The translations under genes were made by a program, and so were the position numbers. A stretch of DNA of 64,000 bases, taken from NCBI RefSeq assembly GCF_905115235.1, contig NC_051849.1, positions 41,715,017 to 41,779,016 of the forward strand, written 5' to 3'. Of the stretch, positions 48,008 to 59,786 are shown piece by piece; within the stretch, counting starts at the first letter, position 1, and every line of letters begins with the position of its first letter. The notes below the pieces were generated by a model. The model worked only from the letters and a program-made list of their open reading frames with translations. It did no database searches and was not told the DNA's origin. Source of the stretch: Hermetia illucens (Eukaryota; Arthropoda; Insecta; Diptera; Stratiomyidae).

Positions 48008-51000
48008 ATGGGGTTGCTATGCCGGGCGACTCTAGCAGCATTTGTAGTGTTTGTTGCATTCTCAGTATACAAGTTCAGGGAATTAACCAAACCAATAGAC
48101 GCTCCTACATTAGACCTAGATGAATACTGGGGACCAGGCAAGAAGTCAAATTACAAGGAGAACACGGAAGTGGTGGAAAACAAATTCTTCATTCCAGATG
48201 AGGTAAGTACCTTGAGTTATAAAACTAGTGATAATAGTGGATGGACAAAGTGGACTATAATACTATTCTAACCAATTCCAGGTGATTGATTCTTTGAGAA
48301 AAGATTTGAATAGATCATTCGAATTCCAAGCACCACTTGAAGGTATTGGGTTTGAATATGGATTCAATACAGTCTACTTGCAAAAGGTCATAAAGTATTG
48401 GCGTGATGAGTACCTGCCTAAGTGGAGGAAGCGCGAGCTCTTTTTGGGGAAATGGCCACATTTTACAACCAATATTCAAGGGTAAGAAACTATTCATATC
48501 CAAATAGGTAGTTCATTTAGTACTTTTTAACGGAGGGGTTTGTCGTAAGAGGCGACTAAAAGGGATAAAAATGTGTGGGCAACCTAGAAATTTTGAAACT
48601 TCATTGCTATCGAAACGTCTACAACGCCTCGGATAGGGACTGACCTCACGCCAAAGACTCAAGCTATCGAAAACGGACTAGGATTGGTTTCTGGAATGTG
48701 CGCATACTCCTCGACAACGCCTGCTCATTCCACAGCCTCGTCATTAGTGGTGCATTGGTCGAGCGCAGAGACCCAGTCATAAGGTCTGTTGGAATTCACG
48801 ACCAATCAGATCCACCACTTTGCGACCAGCAGTAGATTTAGGAGTGGTATTCTTGATGTGCATAATAAGAAAGGCATTGGTATCGACATCGAAAGAGATT
48901 GCCATCTGATGGTCGTTTACGTTTGTTTGCGTTATGTTGAGTAACCCACCTTAGAATATCGATGAGCATTGGGATGCCATCAAAATCCTTTTTTCTTTTG
49001 TGCTACACTGATCGTCGGTCGCGCTCCGAAGGGGCTTCATAAGATCTGGCTGACTGTGAACTCGTGGAAGCGATGGCAGGTGTGACGTTTCGTACTCCAA
49101 TACCGAGCGAAATCCCGCGAAGTTCAGCATAGTGTAGGCCGTGACTAGACAGAATTAGCTATTGCGTTAGTCAGGGAAGTGCAAGATACCGCAAATCGCA
49201 ATAATGTCACGAAGGAGCATGCATATAATAATAATCGTATCCGCAACAATCCTTGAAGCGTATTGGAGGACTCCATTCAAGACAATAATGGTACACCACT
49301 GTACATTATAGAAGGCAATGTGGTCAGCATTGCGGTCGCGCGAAATTATTATCCTGATTTGACTCAGGTAATCATTCATAACTGAGACGACTGGTCATCC
49401 AGTCACGATAACAAATCCCTCTGCCACCAGTGAAACATTCCGCTGCGACAGCCCAACGCTCTAACCACTTAAGCCATCCGGACAATAACAGCTTGCATAT
49501 GGTCGTAAATATTTCGATGACCTTGTGAACAACGTCAACGGTCGTCTTCTCATCCACCATGACGAGCAACTGAAAATGTGGAAAGAACACTTCACCTTTG
49601 TTCTTAACCGTATCGCATCCGGTGAGGTTCCTCCTCTTGTGGATGAAATGGCTAGTCACCGTAGCATGCGGATATGGACTGGAGTAAAATCATTTCGGCC
49701 TTTAATGCACTCAAATGGAGAAAAGCCGTTGAGCTTGACGGTCTCCCCGCAGAGATATTTATCACTTTACCTGCAGTTACCGCAGATCTGCTTCATGCAG
49801 TCGTACGGAAATTTTAAGAATCCGGGAAAAAATGGATCGTTATGATGATAAAGAAGGGCACCCGCTTTGAGTGTGACAATTGGAGGGGTATCTGTGTGCT
49901 CCTTGCCGTCGGGATGATAATAACTAACATAATTCTGGAACGTATCAAAGAACATCTCCAAAGTTTGGTTGACTGAGAGCAGGCCGATTTCCGCCTTGGG
50001 TTGTTCTGCATTAACCACTTCATCACCCTACGGGTCATTTTGAAACAGTGCGTGGAGTTTAGATCTTCGCTTCACTTGCTTTTCATCGATTTCGAGAAAG
50101 CTTCCTTTAGTGTGAACAGGGGGTGTATATGGAGTGCTCTACACAGGAGGTGCATTCCGGAGAAACTAATATCTATTATCAGAGCGACATATGGTTGCAC
50201 ATGCTGCACCGAGGTCAAATCTCGGAGAATTTTGATGTCCAAAGCGGAGTCCGCCAGGGCTGGATTATCCGATATTATTACTCCTTGTTATGGATGCCTT
50301 GTCTGGAGAAGGTGGAGGAATTCAATGGACGCTGGCATCTCTTCTCAACATTCATCGGAACCTTGACCAAATGGTTCTGGTTGGATTTGGAAAAGGAAAC
50401 AAGTAGAGTTGGACTAAAAATAAATACCAACAAAACCAAGATTCTCAATCTGACAGGTCATCGCACTGTTCCTGTCTGCATTAATGGGCAGATCATCGAA
50501 GGGTACGACCAATTTGTATGTCTAGGAAGCTGATTTTATTTGACGCATTAAAAGCGCTCCGCGATCCGCTTTCGCTGTCCTACCTGAAATCTGGAAATAA
50601 AGTTTCTCAACACCAAGATCAATTTGAGACTGCTCCTGGTTAGTGTTGTTTCTGTGTGGATAATTGGGACCAAAACGATAATAAGGCCTATGCAACGTTA
50701 CACGTGAAACGTGGAGTGAAATACAAACTTTCGAAAAACTGGTCAATATCTTTGACAAGAGGGCCGTGAGGAGAATAATAATACCTAAACGATCAATCGG
50801 GAATCAGATACAACAATGAGTTATATGAAGTATTTGACGATCCACAAGTTTTCGAATAAATCAAACTTTGAAACTTCCAATGACTTGGCCACGTTCAAAA
50901 TGTGGATGACATTCGGGTACCTAAATCGGTACTCGAAGGGAGTATGGTAGGTCGAAGACGGGTGGGAAAACCCTAAAAGTGCTAAGCAGATTCTGTTGAC

Positions 51001-53182
51001 GAAAACAGCACATCACTGCTGGGATACTGAAATCGGAGGACGCAACCGATGGATCGAGATAGTTTGAGGAAGGACATTCTCGGCGTTCGTTGTCGCTGAG
51101 ACATAACGACCAGACCACAGATTACTCAAGCAAGCAAAACTTGCGATCGAGAAAAGTATATGCCCTTAAATCATTAGCAGCTAGAGGAGAAGTACACAAT
51201 ATGTAAGGATCATTTAAGGATAATCTAGGAGATGAACATTTTCCGCAAATCAGATGCTTTGGAAAGTTTCTCAATTCATGAAACATCTCAAGATAAAAGT
51301 ATCAAGGACCATCTTGGTAACATTCACCGTTGACTGTTTGTATAAGTAATTAGTATATAATAGTATAGTTAAGCACTTAAGGTTTAGCTATTTAAGCAAC
51401 AAGCTTTTAGTCGCAGAAGTGAGATTAAGATTCACTGACGAAGAGTGTAAAGTGGTCTCCGAAATATTGATATACAAAAGGAAGCATGTTGCATTGACTG
51501 CATGGAATTTAGCCTATATTGTTGCCAAAGCTCCCCACTCTAGAACTCTTTAGGTAAAGGATAACCATTCTAGCACTCTTCATATCTTTCATTAATTCAG
51601 AAGTATCTTCATAGGATAACAATGTCCTTTTTCTGTTCGGATAGCTGAGTGGAGAGCACAAAACTGTCGTACGGAAGGTCGGGGTTAAAATCTCACTGGT
51701 GGCAGCTGGACTTGCATCGTGATTTGACATCGGATACCAGTCGACTTAGCTGTGAATGAGTACTTGAGTCAAATTAGAGTAATAATCTCGGCCGAGCACA
51801 AAGCTGACTACATTGCCCCCTACAGGGTATTGTAATCCTGTAGTGAGCCGTTACGGTCTTGAATGAAGTGCTCTAACACACTGCAAGGCTCTGAAACAAT
51901 TGGATTGTTGCGCCAAAGGATATTAATAATATTATAATTAATATCCTTTTCCACTCTAATCAAGGAGAAGCAACTGGACCCGAGGTGAAAATTAGGTGGC
52001 CTGCCGAAATTGTATAATTGGTTCAGTTTTGCTAGTCTTTCTTCTGGATCAACAAAGAAATTTCGAGACCGGGAGAAAACCTCTCTGTTTTTCTAAATTT
52101 AGCAAACCCTATCAAGATTTTATTATGACAAATATCAACTATAATACATGCATATTCAACCTAACTATCTGAATTATTCATTTTTCAGATTGCGCATCCA
52201 TTACATCCACACACGATATGATATTCCACCAAAAGGAAAGAAAGTTTTCCCAGTTCTGCTTCTCCACGGATGGCCTGGTTCTGTACGAGAATTTTACGAT
52301 ATGATACCTCTACTAGTTAACAACGCCGATAGCGAATACGCTTTTGAAGTGGTTGTTCCAAGTTTACCAGGATATGGTTGGTCGCAAGGTTCAGCTAAGC
52401 CAGGGCTTAGTGCAACTGAAATAACTGTGATATTCCGCAATCTAATGTTCCGTTTAGGCTACAAGAAATTCTTCATTCAAGGAGGCGACTGGGGTGTAAT
52501 TATTGGATCAAATATTGCTACACTATTTCCAGATGCGGTTTTAGGATATCACTCCAACATATGTTGGTCTCATGGACTCCTTTCAATGATCAAGACCACA
52601 ATTGCTAGCTATTACCCAAAACTCTTCGTTCCGGAGGGATATGAGGATTTTTTCTTCCCACAATCGGAAAAGTTCAAGTTTCTACTTGAGGAAAGCGGAT
52701 ATATGCATATCCAATCTACGAAACCAGATACAATTGGAGCAGCATTAACGAATAACCCCGTCGGGTTGGCTGCTTATATTTTAGAGAAGTTTTCGACATG
52801 GACAAACAAAGACTACAGGAAACTAAGTGATGGAGGTTTGGAGAAAAAGTTCACTCTTGACGCCTTGCTGGATAATATTATGATCTATTACTTGACTAAT
52901 TCAATTACAACATCTCAACGACTTTATGCCGAGAATTCTAATGCAAGTGTTTTCTCACTTCCAATGGAACGTGTTCAAACCAATGTTCCAACAGGATGTG
53001 CCCGTTTCAAACATGACATAGCTCATGCTTTGGACTGGGCTCTGAAGGACAAGTTCGCGAATCTTATCCATAGTACATACCATAAGGACGGTGGCCACTT
53101 TGCTGCTTTTGGATTGCCTAAAGTATTGTATAAAGATTTCATGGAATTTGTTGAAAAGGTTGTTAAATTAAATAATTTATAG
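48008..53182 (+). CDS. Jheh: Jheh copy 5, juvenile hormone epoxide hydrolase (3 exons)
   Basis: Exons 48008-48202, 48282-48481 and 52189-53182 (TAG); introns of 79 and 3707 bp; 462 aa. The coding frame is intact with HGWPG, SGYMHIQ, TSQRLY, FKHDIAHA and GGHFAA. Nearly identical to copy 4 in exons 1-2 and most of exon 3. The residue after the nucleophile motif is Val (GGDWGV), not Ser or Ala, and the loop after YHSN reads ICWSHG. Other private changes cluster at YAENSNASVFSLPMERV and in FAAFGLPKV, where Glu of the other copies is Gly. The promoter is split by mobile elements and the poly(A) signal is altered, so expression may be reduced. Confidence 0.92.
48520..51090 (+). mobile_element. RTE-B LINE in intron 2 of Jheh copy 5, with a SINE inside
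   Basis: 5' DNA shared with copy 4 (CCTCGGATAGGGACTGACC near 48630), endonuclease debris, then reverse transcriptase: SLHLLFIDFEKASFSVNRGC, WIIRYYYSLLWMPCLEKVEE, EKETSRVGLKINTNKTKI, TVPVCINGQIIEGYDQFVCL. The tail at 50800-51090 gives RIRYNNELYEVFDDPQVFE and EGSMVGRRRVGKP. Interrupted by the SINE at 49227-49485. Confidence 0.75.
49227..49485 (-). mobile_element. tRNA-derived SINE, copy 3
   Basis: Minus-strand SINE with its ATT tail at 49227 and tRNA-like head at about 49440-49485. Flanks AGCATGCATAT and AGCTTGCATAT form the target duplication with one mismatch. Absent from the matching place in copy 4 (near 37065), so it arrived after the segmental duplication. Confidence 0.85.
51091..51633. 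other. Intronic DNA, nothing recognised
   Basis: Part of intron 2 of Jheh copy 5. A phrase near 51436-51475 (GACGAAGAGTGTAAAGTGG, then TCTCCGAAATATTG) resembles ends of dispersed retroelements, but I cannot place it. Confidence 0.4.
51634..51940 (+). mobile_element. tRNA-derived SINE, copy 4
   Basis: Head GGATAGCTGAGTGG, body and TTGTTGCGCCAAAGG end as in the other copies. The tail is A/T-rich, degenerate ATT. Flanks TCCTTTTTC and TCCTTTTCC suggest a target duplication of about 9 bp. In intron 2 of Jheh copy 5. Confidence 0.85.
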
Positions 53183-53201
53183 GTCTTCAATAGTGCTGTT
53201 A

Positions 53202-53207
53202 TATAAA
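53202..53207 (+). terminator. Variant poly(A) signal of Jheh copy 5
   Basis: A small deletion changes the AATAAAGTTTTT of copy 4 to TATAAAGTTTTT. TATAAA is a known weaker variant; whether it works here is unknown. Confidence 0.4.
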
Positions 53208-53316
53208 GTTTTTACTTTGTGTATCTTGTAACTTTTTGCATACATAGTTGTAGGTGAATATGACTGGGAAACGGGGTTTTCAAGGATTGGGTAATAGTAA
53301 GCTTCGGGAAGGAATA

Positions 53317-53830
53317 ACAAGTCTGGAAACCGGAAGCTCGGCGCTTCAAGTATGAAAGGTTTTGTGTAGTTCTTTTATAAAGACATTTGAATGTGAGTTT
53401 GTCCCGCTTGTACGTAATACATAATATACGCATTTATTATGTGAGAATATTCACTTTCGGGTGATATTGAAATTCTAAATCTTGAATTTCTAAAGAAGTG
53501 ACAACATTGACTTATTATAACTTTATTAGTAATAGTGCGATCTCCACCAAACTTGGTAGGATCAAGTTCTAGATTATATCCTACATTGTTGCATTTCGTG
53601 GTTCTAGGATGAACTTAAGGGGGTTCTGCAACCAATTACTGAGAATTATAGTAATATACTATTATTAACTTTATTTGAAGGGATATCGGTATGGAAGGTA
53701 TTTCGGAGCCTAGCCTTCATTTTTTTCAGATTTTTCGGTTGGACAGTTTCTGAGAATAAATAAATGATCATTTTCAACTCCCCGAACTCACCACCTTTCC
53801 AACAAATCTCAAAACTAAGCTCGTCATACA
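53317..53830 (-). mobile_element. ~820-bp repeat, copy H (partial)
   Basis: Starts AACAAGTCTGGAAACCGGAA about 135 bp after the copy 5 stop and follows the order of copy I to about AACAAATCTCAAAACTAAG. It shares its insertion point with copy F behind Jheh copy 4, so it predates their duplication. Confidence 0.7.
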
Positions 53831-54504
53831 TAGGAAGAGCATTCTTGCTCTTATTCTTCCTCAGTGGGCTACTCGCTTCCTCATTGAGCCATCAAGAACG
53901 AATTTTCGCTGAGAATGCTCTCATTAGAGTGGATCGATGGAAAGCAAGTGGAATGGGAGATTATTTCGCGCGAATTACTCCACAATGATCCATCAAGGGT
54001 GTTAAGGTCATCGATGCAGGAGGTGTTCTATATATTTTTATGACGGTGGGCCAGTGGCTTTGACGATAAAGATGGTTTTATTTCTATTTGGGAGAGTTAT
54101 AATTCTGCTTTCTATTTTCACCTCCGGACACCTTTTACTGGACCGTTGAAGGGCTTACAATTGACTGGAAGTCCTTTCATGATGCTATTGTATATATTGA
54201 TTGGGATGATGATCCCCCTCCACGTGAACCAATTGACGCAAAACGCAAGCCAAAGCTATTGGGGATTTTCCGTTTTTGGTAACAGAAGACAACTCTTTCT
54301 TTTCTCTGTTTTGAAAATCCCTGTTTTCGCGTAAAGAAACCTTCCTGTTGGAAAACAGCAATACCACATGGCGGAGGATGGCGAGTTTTACTATCGCCTA
54401 TTGTACCTGCAGTTTATCTGTGGTGACTGCTGGAATTGGCGTCACATTCAGAGGTCACTGGAAACTGTCAGTACTTGCCTCTTACTGGAGAAATAACTCC
54501 TGGA
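53831..54504. other. Intergenic DNA, nothing recognised
   Basis: No domain, element or splice pattern recognised. A frame at 53764-53988 begins within the repeat and is probably spurious. Confidence 0.45.
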
Positions 54505-54690
54505 TAATTTTTGACTAGAGGGTAGGGCACGTGACCTGCGGAGATGAACAGCCTTTGAATCCCGTCAAGGTTTTATAGGGGCTACCCCACGGGTTTGTGT
54601 CCACCTGCGAAGAAGATCGCATAAAATATTCCCTTTTGCTCGAACGCCACCTCTCCCGAATGGCGAGCTTGAGGTTCTTCCTGCTTATGT
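54505..54690 (-). mobile_element. LINE endonuclease-RT linker fragment
   Basis: The minus strand reads KLAIRERWRSSKREYFMRSS, then QVDTNPWGSPYKTLTGFKG. The KREY-F...D-NPWG-PYK- pattern is the linker of R1/Loa-type LINE ORF2. Isolated. Confidence 0.55.
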
Positions 54691-54984
54691 ATATGTATAT
54701 ACTGCTGTATACGAATATACCGCTTATTTTTTCCCATTCAAAGTCATTAGCCGTCAGACCCATGGTATAATGTATGACGTGGCCACCGCACATCCTTATC
54801 GCCGCTCCACTAGTTGAATATGTGACCCATACACCACCCACAATCTCCGTCGCTGATTTGTCTATCAAATGGGATTTACTCCATAGCAGCTAGAGCTATC
54901 GTCACGGAATTTGGAATTTGGTGAGAATATCTGCTCCGTGAACTGCTACACAGACAACGAGTTGCAGCATTTTATGTTGGGTAT

Positions 54985-55075
54985 TAGGGGGGCTATATGC
55001 GCAGGGAGGGGGGCAACATTTTCGTTCTCAGAACCTATCCAGCCGAAAAATTTGAAAAAATCTCAGTGATACATC
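54985..55075 (+). mobile_element. ~820-bp repeat, internal fragment
   Basis: The stretch TTCTCAGAACCTATCCAGCC, then GAAAAATTTGAAAAAATC, resembles 10392-10430 of copy B. It abuts the 5' end of RTE-A. Confidence 0.45.
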
Positions 55076-55079
55076 AGTG

Positions 55080-58000
55080 GTCAAATGGTAGTATAGGTCC
55101 CAGGGTGAAACGTGGATTGGTACCCAGGATGGAGCATAAAACCTGGGAAACGCCTGCTGAACCAACACCAACAGCTCTACTACCAAACCTTATCCCCACC
55201 TCCACGTGGTGATAGCTGGGAGCTCTTTCTTAACGAAGAGCTGCAGACGGAGAAGGATGAAGGCGAGTCTTCCGCGCCTAAAAACGGGACAAATTGTACC
55301 AACTAGTCCTCCAGGTTGGGGGTTGGGTAGCGCTGACAGCTCCATACGGAAAACCGAAGTTACGAAGCCACAACAGGAGCCTCGGATTGGACGGATAATA
55401 CAACGACGAACCCGGCAATGACGAAGGAATAACGATTTGCGCTTTTTCTCATGGTACGTGCGCTCCCTGTGCAGAGATGAAGCTGATGAGCAGCTAGCCG
55501 ATACCGTGTCCCATTATAGGGCTGATGTAATAGGGTTACAGGAGATGCGTTGGACAGGGACCAGTTTCCTGGAGAAGAGTCGCTATACCATATATTACTG
55601 TGGCCATCCAGTAAACCACGTGCTCGGAGTAGGTTTCATAGTCAGCCAAAAAATGAAACCTGCTGTTATCGGCTTTGAAAACATAAGCGAACGGCTATGC
55701 ACTCTGCGCTTGCGAGGCAAATTTAGAAATATAAGCCTCATTAACGTTCACGCCCCTATAGAGGAGACTGCAGAGTCGGAGAAGGATACCTTCTACGAGG
55801 CAGTAGAACGAACCCTCGAAGTCTGTCCCAGATATGATATCAAAATCATACTTGGGGATTTTAAAAGCCAAGTAGGGAAGTAGCGGGCAGGCAGGCGAGA
55901 CGTTGGCTCCCATAGCTTATACCAAGAGACAAATGATAACGGACTGCGGATCATTCAATTAGTAGTGTCATACGAAATGGTTGTTGGAAGTACCTGGTTT
56001 GCGCGGAAAGCGGTCCACAAACATACGTGGGCCTATGCAGACGCGACCACTCTCAACCAAATTGATCACATGTTGATTGAACGCCGCCACCTCTCAGCCT
56101 TGATGAATGGCAGAACATATAGGGGACCAATATAGACTCGGATCACTATTTCCTCGGCATGGTGTTCCGGGCTCGAATTACAACACCACCTACAATCTCC
56201 TCTGACAATCAGATGAGAGTTAAAACTGAAGCCATCCACAACACAGCCTTCTGCAACACCTATAAGAGGGAAGTGAATGCCGCAATAACCGCAGTCAACA
56301 GAGATCCTGGAGATGAAGCATCAACAAATGATCTTCACAATCACCTGAAGAACGTTATCATAAATACGGCCACAAACATACTTGGCTCCAGCCGCAAAAC
56401 GAGTCGGAACGGTTGGTTTCACGATGAATGTAAACTAGCAACGGAACAGAAGAATGCTGCATACCGAGCAATGCTGTATTCTCAAAGAACGCGGGCATGC
56501 GCCTCCGGCGAGTGGAGAAGCGACTTTATAGACGGAAAAGGAAGCCTGGGAGAACCAACAAGTCTGTGAACTAGAAAAGAACAGGGAGCAACCGCACCAG
56601 GCCCGCAAGTTTTACCAACAAGTCAGCAGGATGAAGCCTTATACATCCTGCCAAGACAAAGAGGGAAATCTGATTTCCGACAGAATGGGCATATTGGAGT
56701 GCAGGGTTGAGTATTTTGATGAACTACTGAACAACCAGAACATCGGCGAGTTGGAGATCCCGCCAACTGAAGACGGCAGCAAATATTGCCACCACCAAGT
56801 ATAAAAGAAACAGTCCTTGCAATTCATCGGTTTCAAAATGATAAGTCGCCAGGAGCCGATGGCAAAGAGACATTATCTGTCTCATATATAAAATGGGAGA
56901 TATCACACAGTGCAGCAATTATAGAGGTATCACGTTGCTGAGTACCATCTATAAGATATAATATTCTCTGCTATCATGCTAGGCCGGATAGCCCCATACA
57001 CCCAGAATATCATTGGCCCATACCAAAGAGGCTTCATCCGGATAGCGGAGTGGTTAGAGCACAAGGCTGTCGTACGGAAGGTCGCGGTTCAAATCACGCT
57101 GGTGGCAGTGGGATTTGTATCGTGATTTGACGTCGGATACCAGTCGACTTAGCTGTGAGAGTACCTGAGTCAAATCAGGGAAATAATCTCGGGCGAATGC
57201 AGTGCTGACCATATTGCCTCCTACAGTCTACTGTAGTGTACCGTTACGGTCTTGAATGAAGTGCTCTAACACACTTCAAGGCCCTAATCCAATATGGATT
57301 GTTGCGCCAACAATTATTATTATTATTAGAGAGGCTTCACTACAGGCAAATCAGCAACAGATCAGATTTTCTTTCTGCGGCAAGCGATGAAAAAACTGTT
57401 GGAATATGGACATCAGTTGCACCATCTCTTCACCGAATTTAAAGCCGCCTGTGATAGCATAGCCAGGGTGAAACTGTACACGGCCATGAGAGAATTCGGT
57501 ATTCCGACGAAATTGATAAGACTGACTAGGCTCTCCCTGACCAATGTGCGAGGCCAGATAAAAGCAACAGGATCATTCTCAATACCATTCGAAATCAACA
57601 ACGGTCTACGACAAGGGGATGCCCTATCATGCGTCCCCTTTAACCTGGCCCTGGCGAAAGTGATCCGTGATGCTGAGGTAAATGCAAGAGGAATGATCCT
57701 CTTTAAGTCCACCCAACTAGTGACCTATGCTGACGATATCAACATCATGGGAAGAACCACCCGAGACGTACAAACTGACTTCATTCTCATTCATCTTGGG
57801 CTGCACATTAATGAAGGCAAGACAAAATATATAAACCAACTAACCAGCGACATCAAACCGCACTGGTCGAACGAGAGATAGAAGACTGCAACTTTGAGAC
57901 CGTTGATAATTTCTCCTATCTAGGGTCGAAAATCACAACGATAGCAGCTACGACAATGAAGTTCGTGCACGGTTGTTGGCAGCCAACAGAGCCTATTTCA

Positions 58001-58502
58001 GCTTACAAAGACTGTTCCGCTCGAAACGTCTCACCATAGGGTCAAAACTCTTACTGTATAAGACAACGATCTTGCCAGTCCTTATGTATTGCTGGGAGGC
58101 TTGGGTTCTTAACAAGAAAAATTGCGAACTCTTGGCCGCGTTCGTGAGAAGAATTCTCCTAGGAATTTTCGGTCGTCTACATGAGGATGGAGAATTCCGT
58201 AGCCTACATAACGATGAGATCTATGAGCCATACCATGACCAGCAGGTGGTGGATAAAATCCAGCTCAACAGGTTGCGGTGGTCGGGTCACTTAACACCTT
58301 TGGCTGAGCATGATCCAGCCCGAAAAGTATGGTAGAAAAAGAAGAGGAGGCAGAGCTGAGATGGGCCAATGGCGTAGGCCAGGCAGCTTTTGCGGATATC
58401 GAAATAATGGACCTCGGTGCAAACCGGAATGTCTGGAGTTCCTTATTAAGGCAGGTCTAGACCGGATACCGGTAGTTTCGCCGTTGATGATGATGATGAT
58501 GA
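55080..58502 (+). mobile_element. RTE-A LINE, near full length, split by a SINE
   Basis: A 5' UTR (with GTCCTCCAGGTTGGGGG near 55304) is followed by ORF2. Endonuclease: FFSWYVRSLCRDEADEQLAD, GLQEMRWTGTSF, SLINVHAPIEET, IILGDFKSQVGK, LNQIDHMLIERRH. Linker: NGWFHDECKLATEQKNAAYR. Reverse transcriptase: HHLFTEFKAACDSIARVKLY, NNGLRQGDALSCVPFNLALA, YADD at 57726-57737. Tail: KNCELLAAFVRRILLGIFGR, then the conserved 3' end and GATGATGAT. CFDP2-like endonucleases are an RTE-clade hallmark. Several frameshifts and stops, an internal loss near 56860, and the SINE at 57037-57329. Confidence 0.9.
57037..57329 (+). mobile_element. tRNA-derived SINE, copy 5
   Basis: Box A-like TAGCGGAGTGG, box B GGTTCAAATC, and the 3' palindrome ATTGTTGCGCCAACAAT followed by ATT repeats. 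A perfect 10-bp target duplication AGAGGCTTCA (57027-57036 and 57330-57339) lies inside the RTE-A reverse transcriptase, so the host reading (KRGFTTGKSATDQ) resumes after it. Confidence 0.93.
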
Positions 58503-59328
58503 CTTTTTTTCACTGACAAGGCAATTTGTAAATTGACACTATTGACCAGGGCGACCCACCAGTGCTAGTGCGTTATAAATAGTTATAATTTCGTACCTAA
58601 TACTCTAGTCGTTATGAAATTTGGTGAAACATGAGATACTTAAAGGATATGCTACAATTTTTTTCTGGATTTTCCCGGCCATTACAAAACATAAATCATT
58701 TTCCAGGGAGTCGGTTTATTTCATGTTCGTTTACAAATAGCACTTCATATGCGTGTGTACTTGGTCGTCTGAACGTGGTTTGTTCTTTATAGCTCTTCTA
58801 GTTTTAAATTTTGTTATAGTTGTTTTCGCCAAACTTTGGGTCATTCTAAACTCGCTTCCTATTTTTCCTGCGAATATACCTTTTTCCGTCAGCGTTCCTT
58901 CATGTACTTTCGGCGTAACTGCAAAATAGACTTTCTCAAGATCATAAAAGCGCGGTATAACAAAATTAAAGTATTCATCTGCAGAACTTTATTAAATTTA
59001 GGCAAAGAATTGCTCCGAGAATTCTACTTATTTCAGGAAACATTTATTATTTATATAGACAATGCCTTTGTGAGATCCATTTCCATTTTTAAAGCCAAAT
59101 TATTAAAGGTTTTGTGATACTGCTGATTGTATTTTTTTTAATCTATTGGCTTTTAGGCAACGAATATTACAGTTTGTAATTAGGATCGGTTTTCACTTTG
59201 GACAAAATCAAATTTCAATACGCTTTCAATGATATGGGATGAGTCGATACTTTTGCGACTAACTGTATGTCGGTTGTAAACAATGCTTCCTTATAAGCAG
59301 ATGTGCATTCTGCCTGATTATCTGTCTA
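58503..59328. other. Intergenic DNA, nothing recognised
   Basis: AT-rich spacer upstream of Jheh copy 6. A 93-codon frame at 58836-59117 has no recognisable motif. A phrase near 58650-58700 weakly resembles the ~820-bp repeat. Confidence 0.45.
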
Positions 59329-59786
59329 ATCTTATCTTATCAACACTAATCTATTTTTATATGCTTTAGCCTCTATACTATATACAACACTACCCTGCTC
59401 CTCATAGCCGGCGAGACCGGCGATTTATCAATAAATACAAAATAATCATATCTAGAAGTAGAGAGCAGAGATAAACACTACGTTAACCAATAGTAACACC
59501 ATTACGTAGCTTTCTGATAACTATGTATCTGCTCTCCGAGCTGAACATAGAGAATCTAGTTTCGCAAGGTCAGAAGAAGCTCGGAACGCACGTTGTATCG
59601 GGCGTTACTTTGGGGTTGAATATTTGAACTTGAACTTGGAAGTGATTTCATAAATTTTGGCAACCAAAACGCCGGGTGCCGTAGCTCTTCTCAGTCACTT
59701 TATGTTTTCCTGCTTTACTTCTACTTAAACTTGGGTGTCATTTAGCCAGATTGGCTAGTTGTGACCAGTTGATAGTCAGCTCCACA
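59329..59786 (+). promoter_or_regulatory. Conserved 5' flank of Jheh copy 6
   Basis: Contains CTTATCTTATCAACACTAAT at 59331-59350, CCGGCGATTTATCAATAAA near 59418, TTGAACTTGAACTTGGA at 59624-59640, CAAAACGCCGGGTGCCGTA near 59665-59684, and an initiator-like TCATTTAGCCAG at 59738-59749. Confidence 0.58.
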
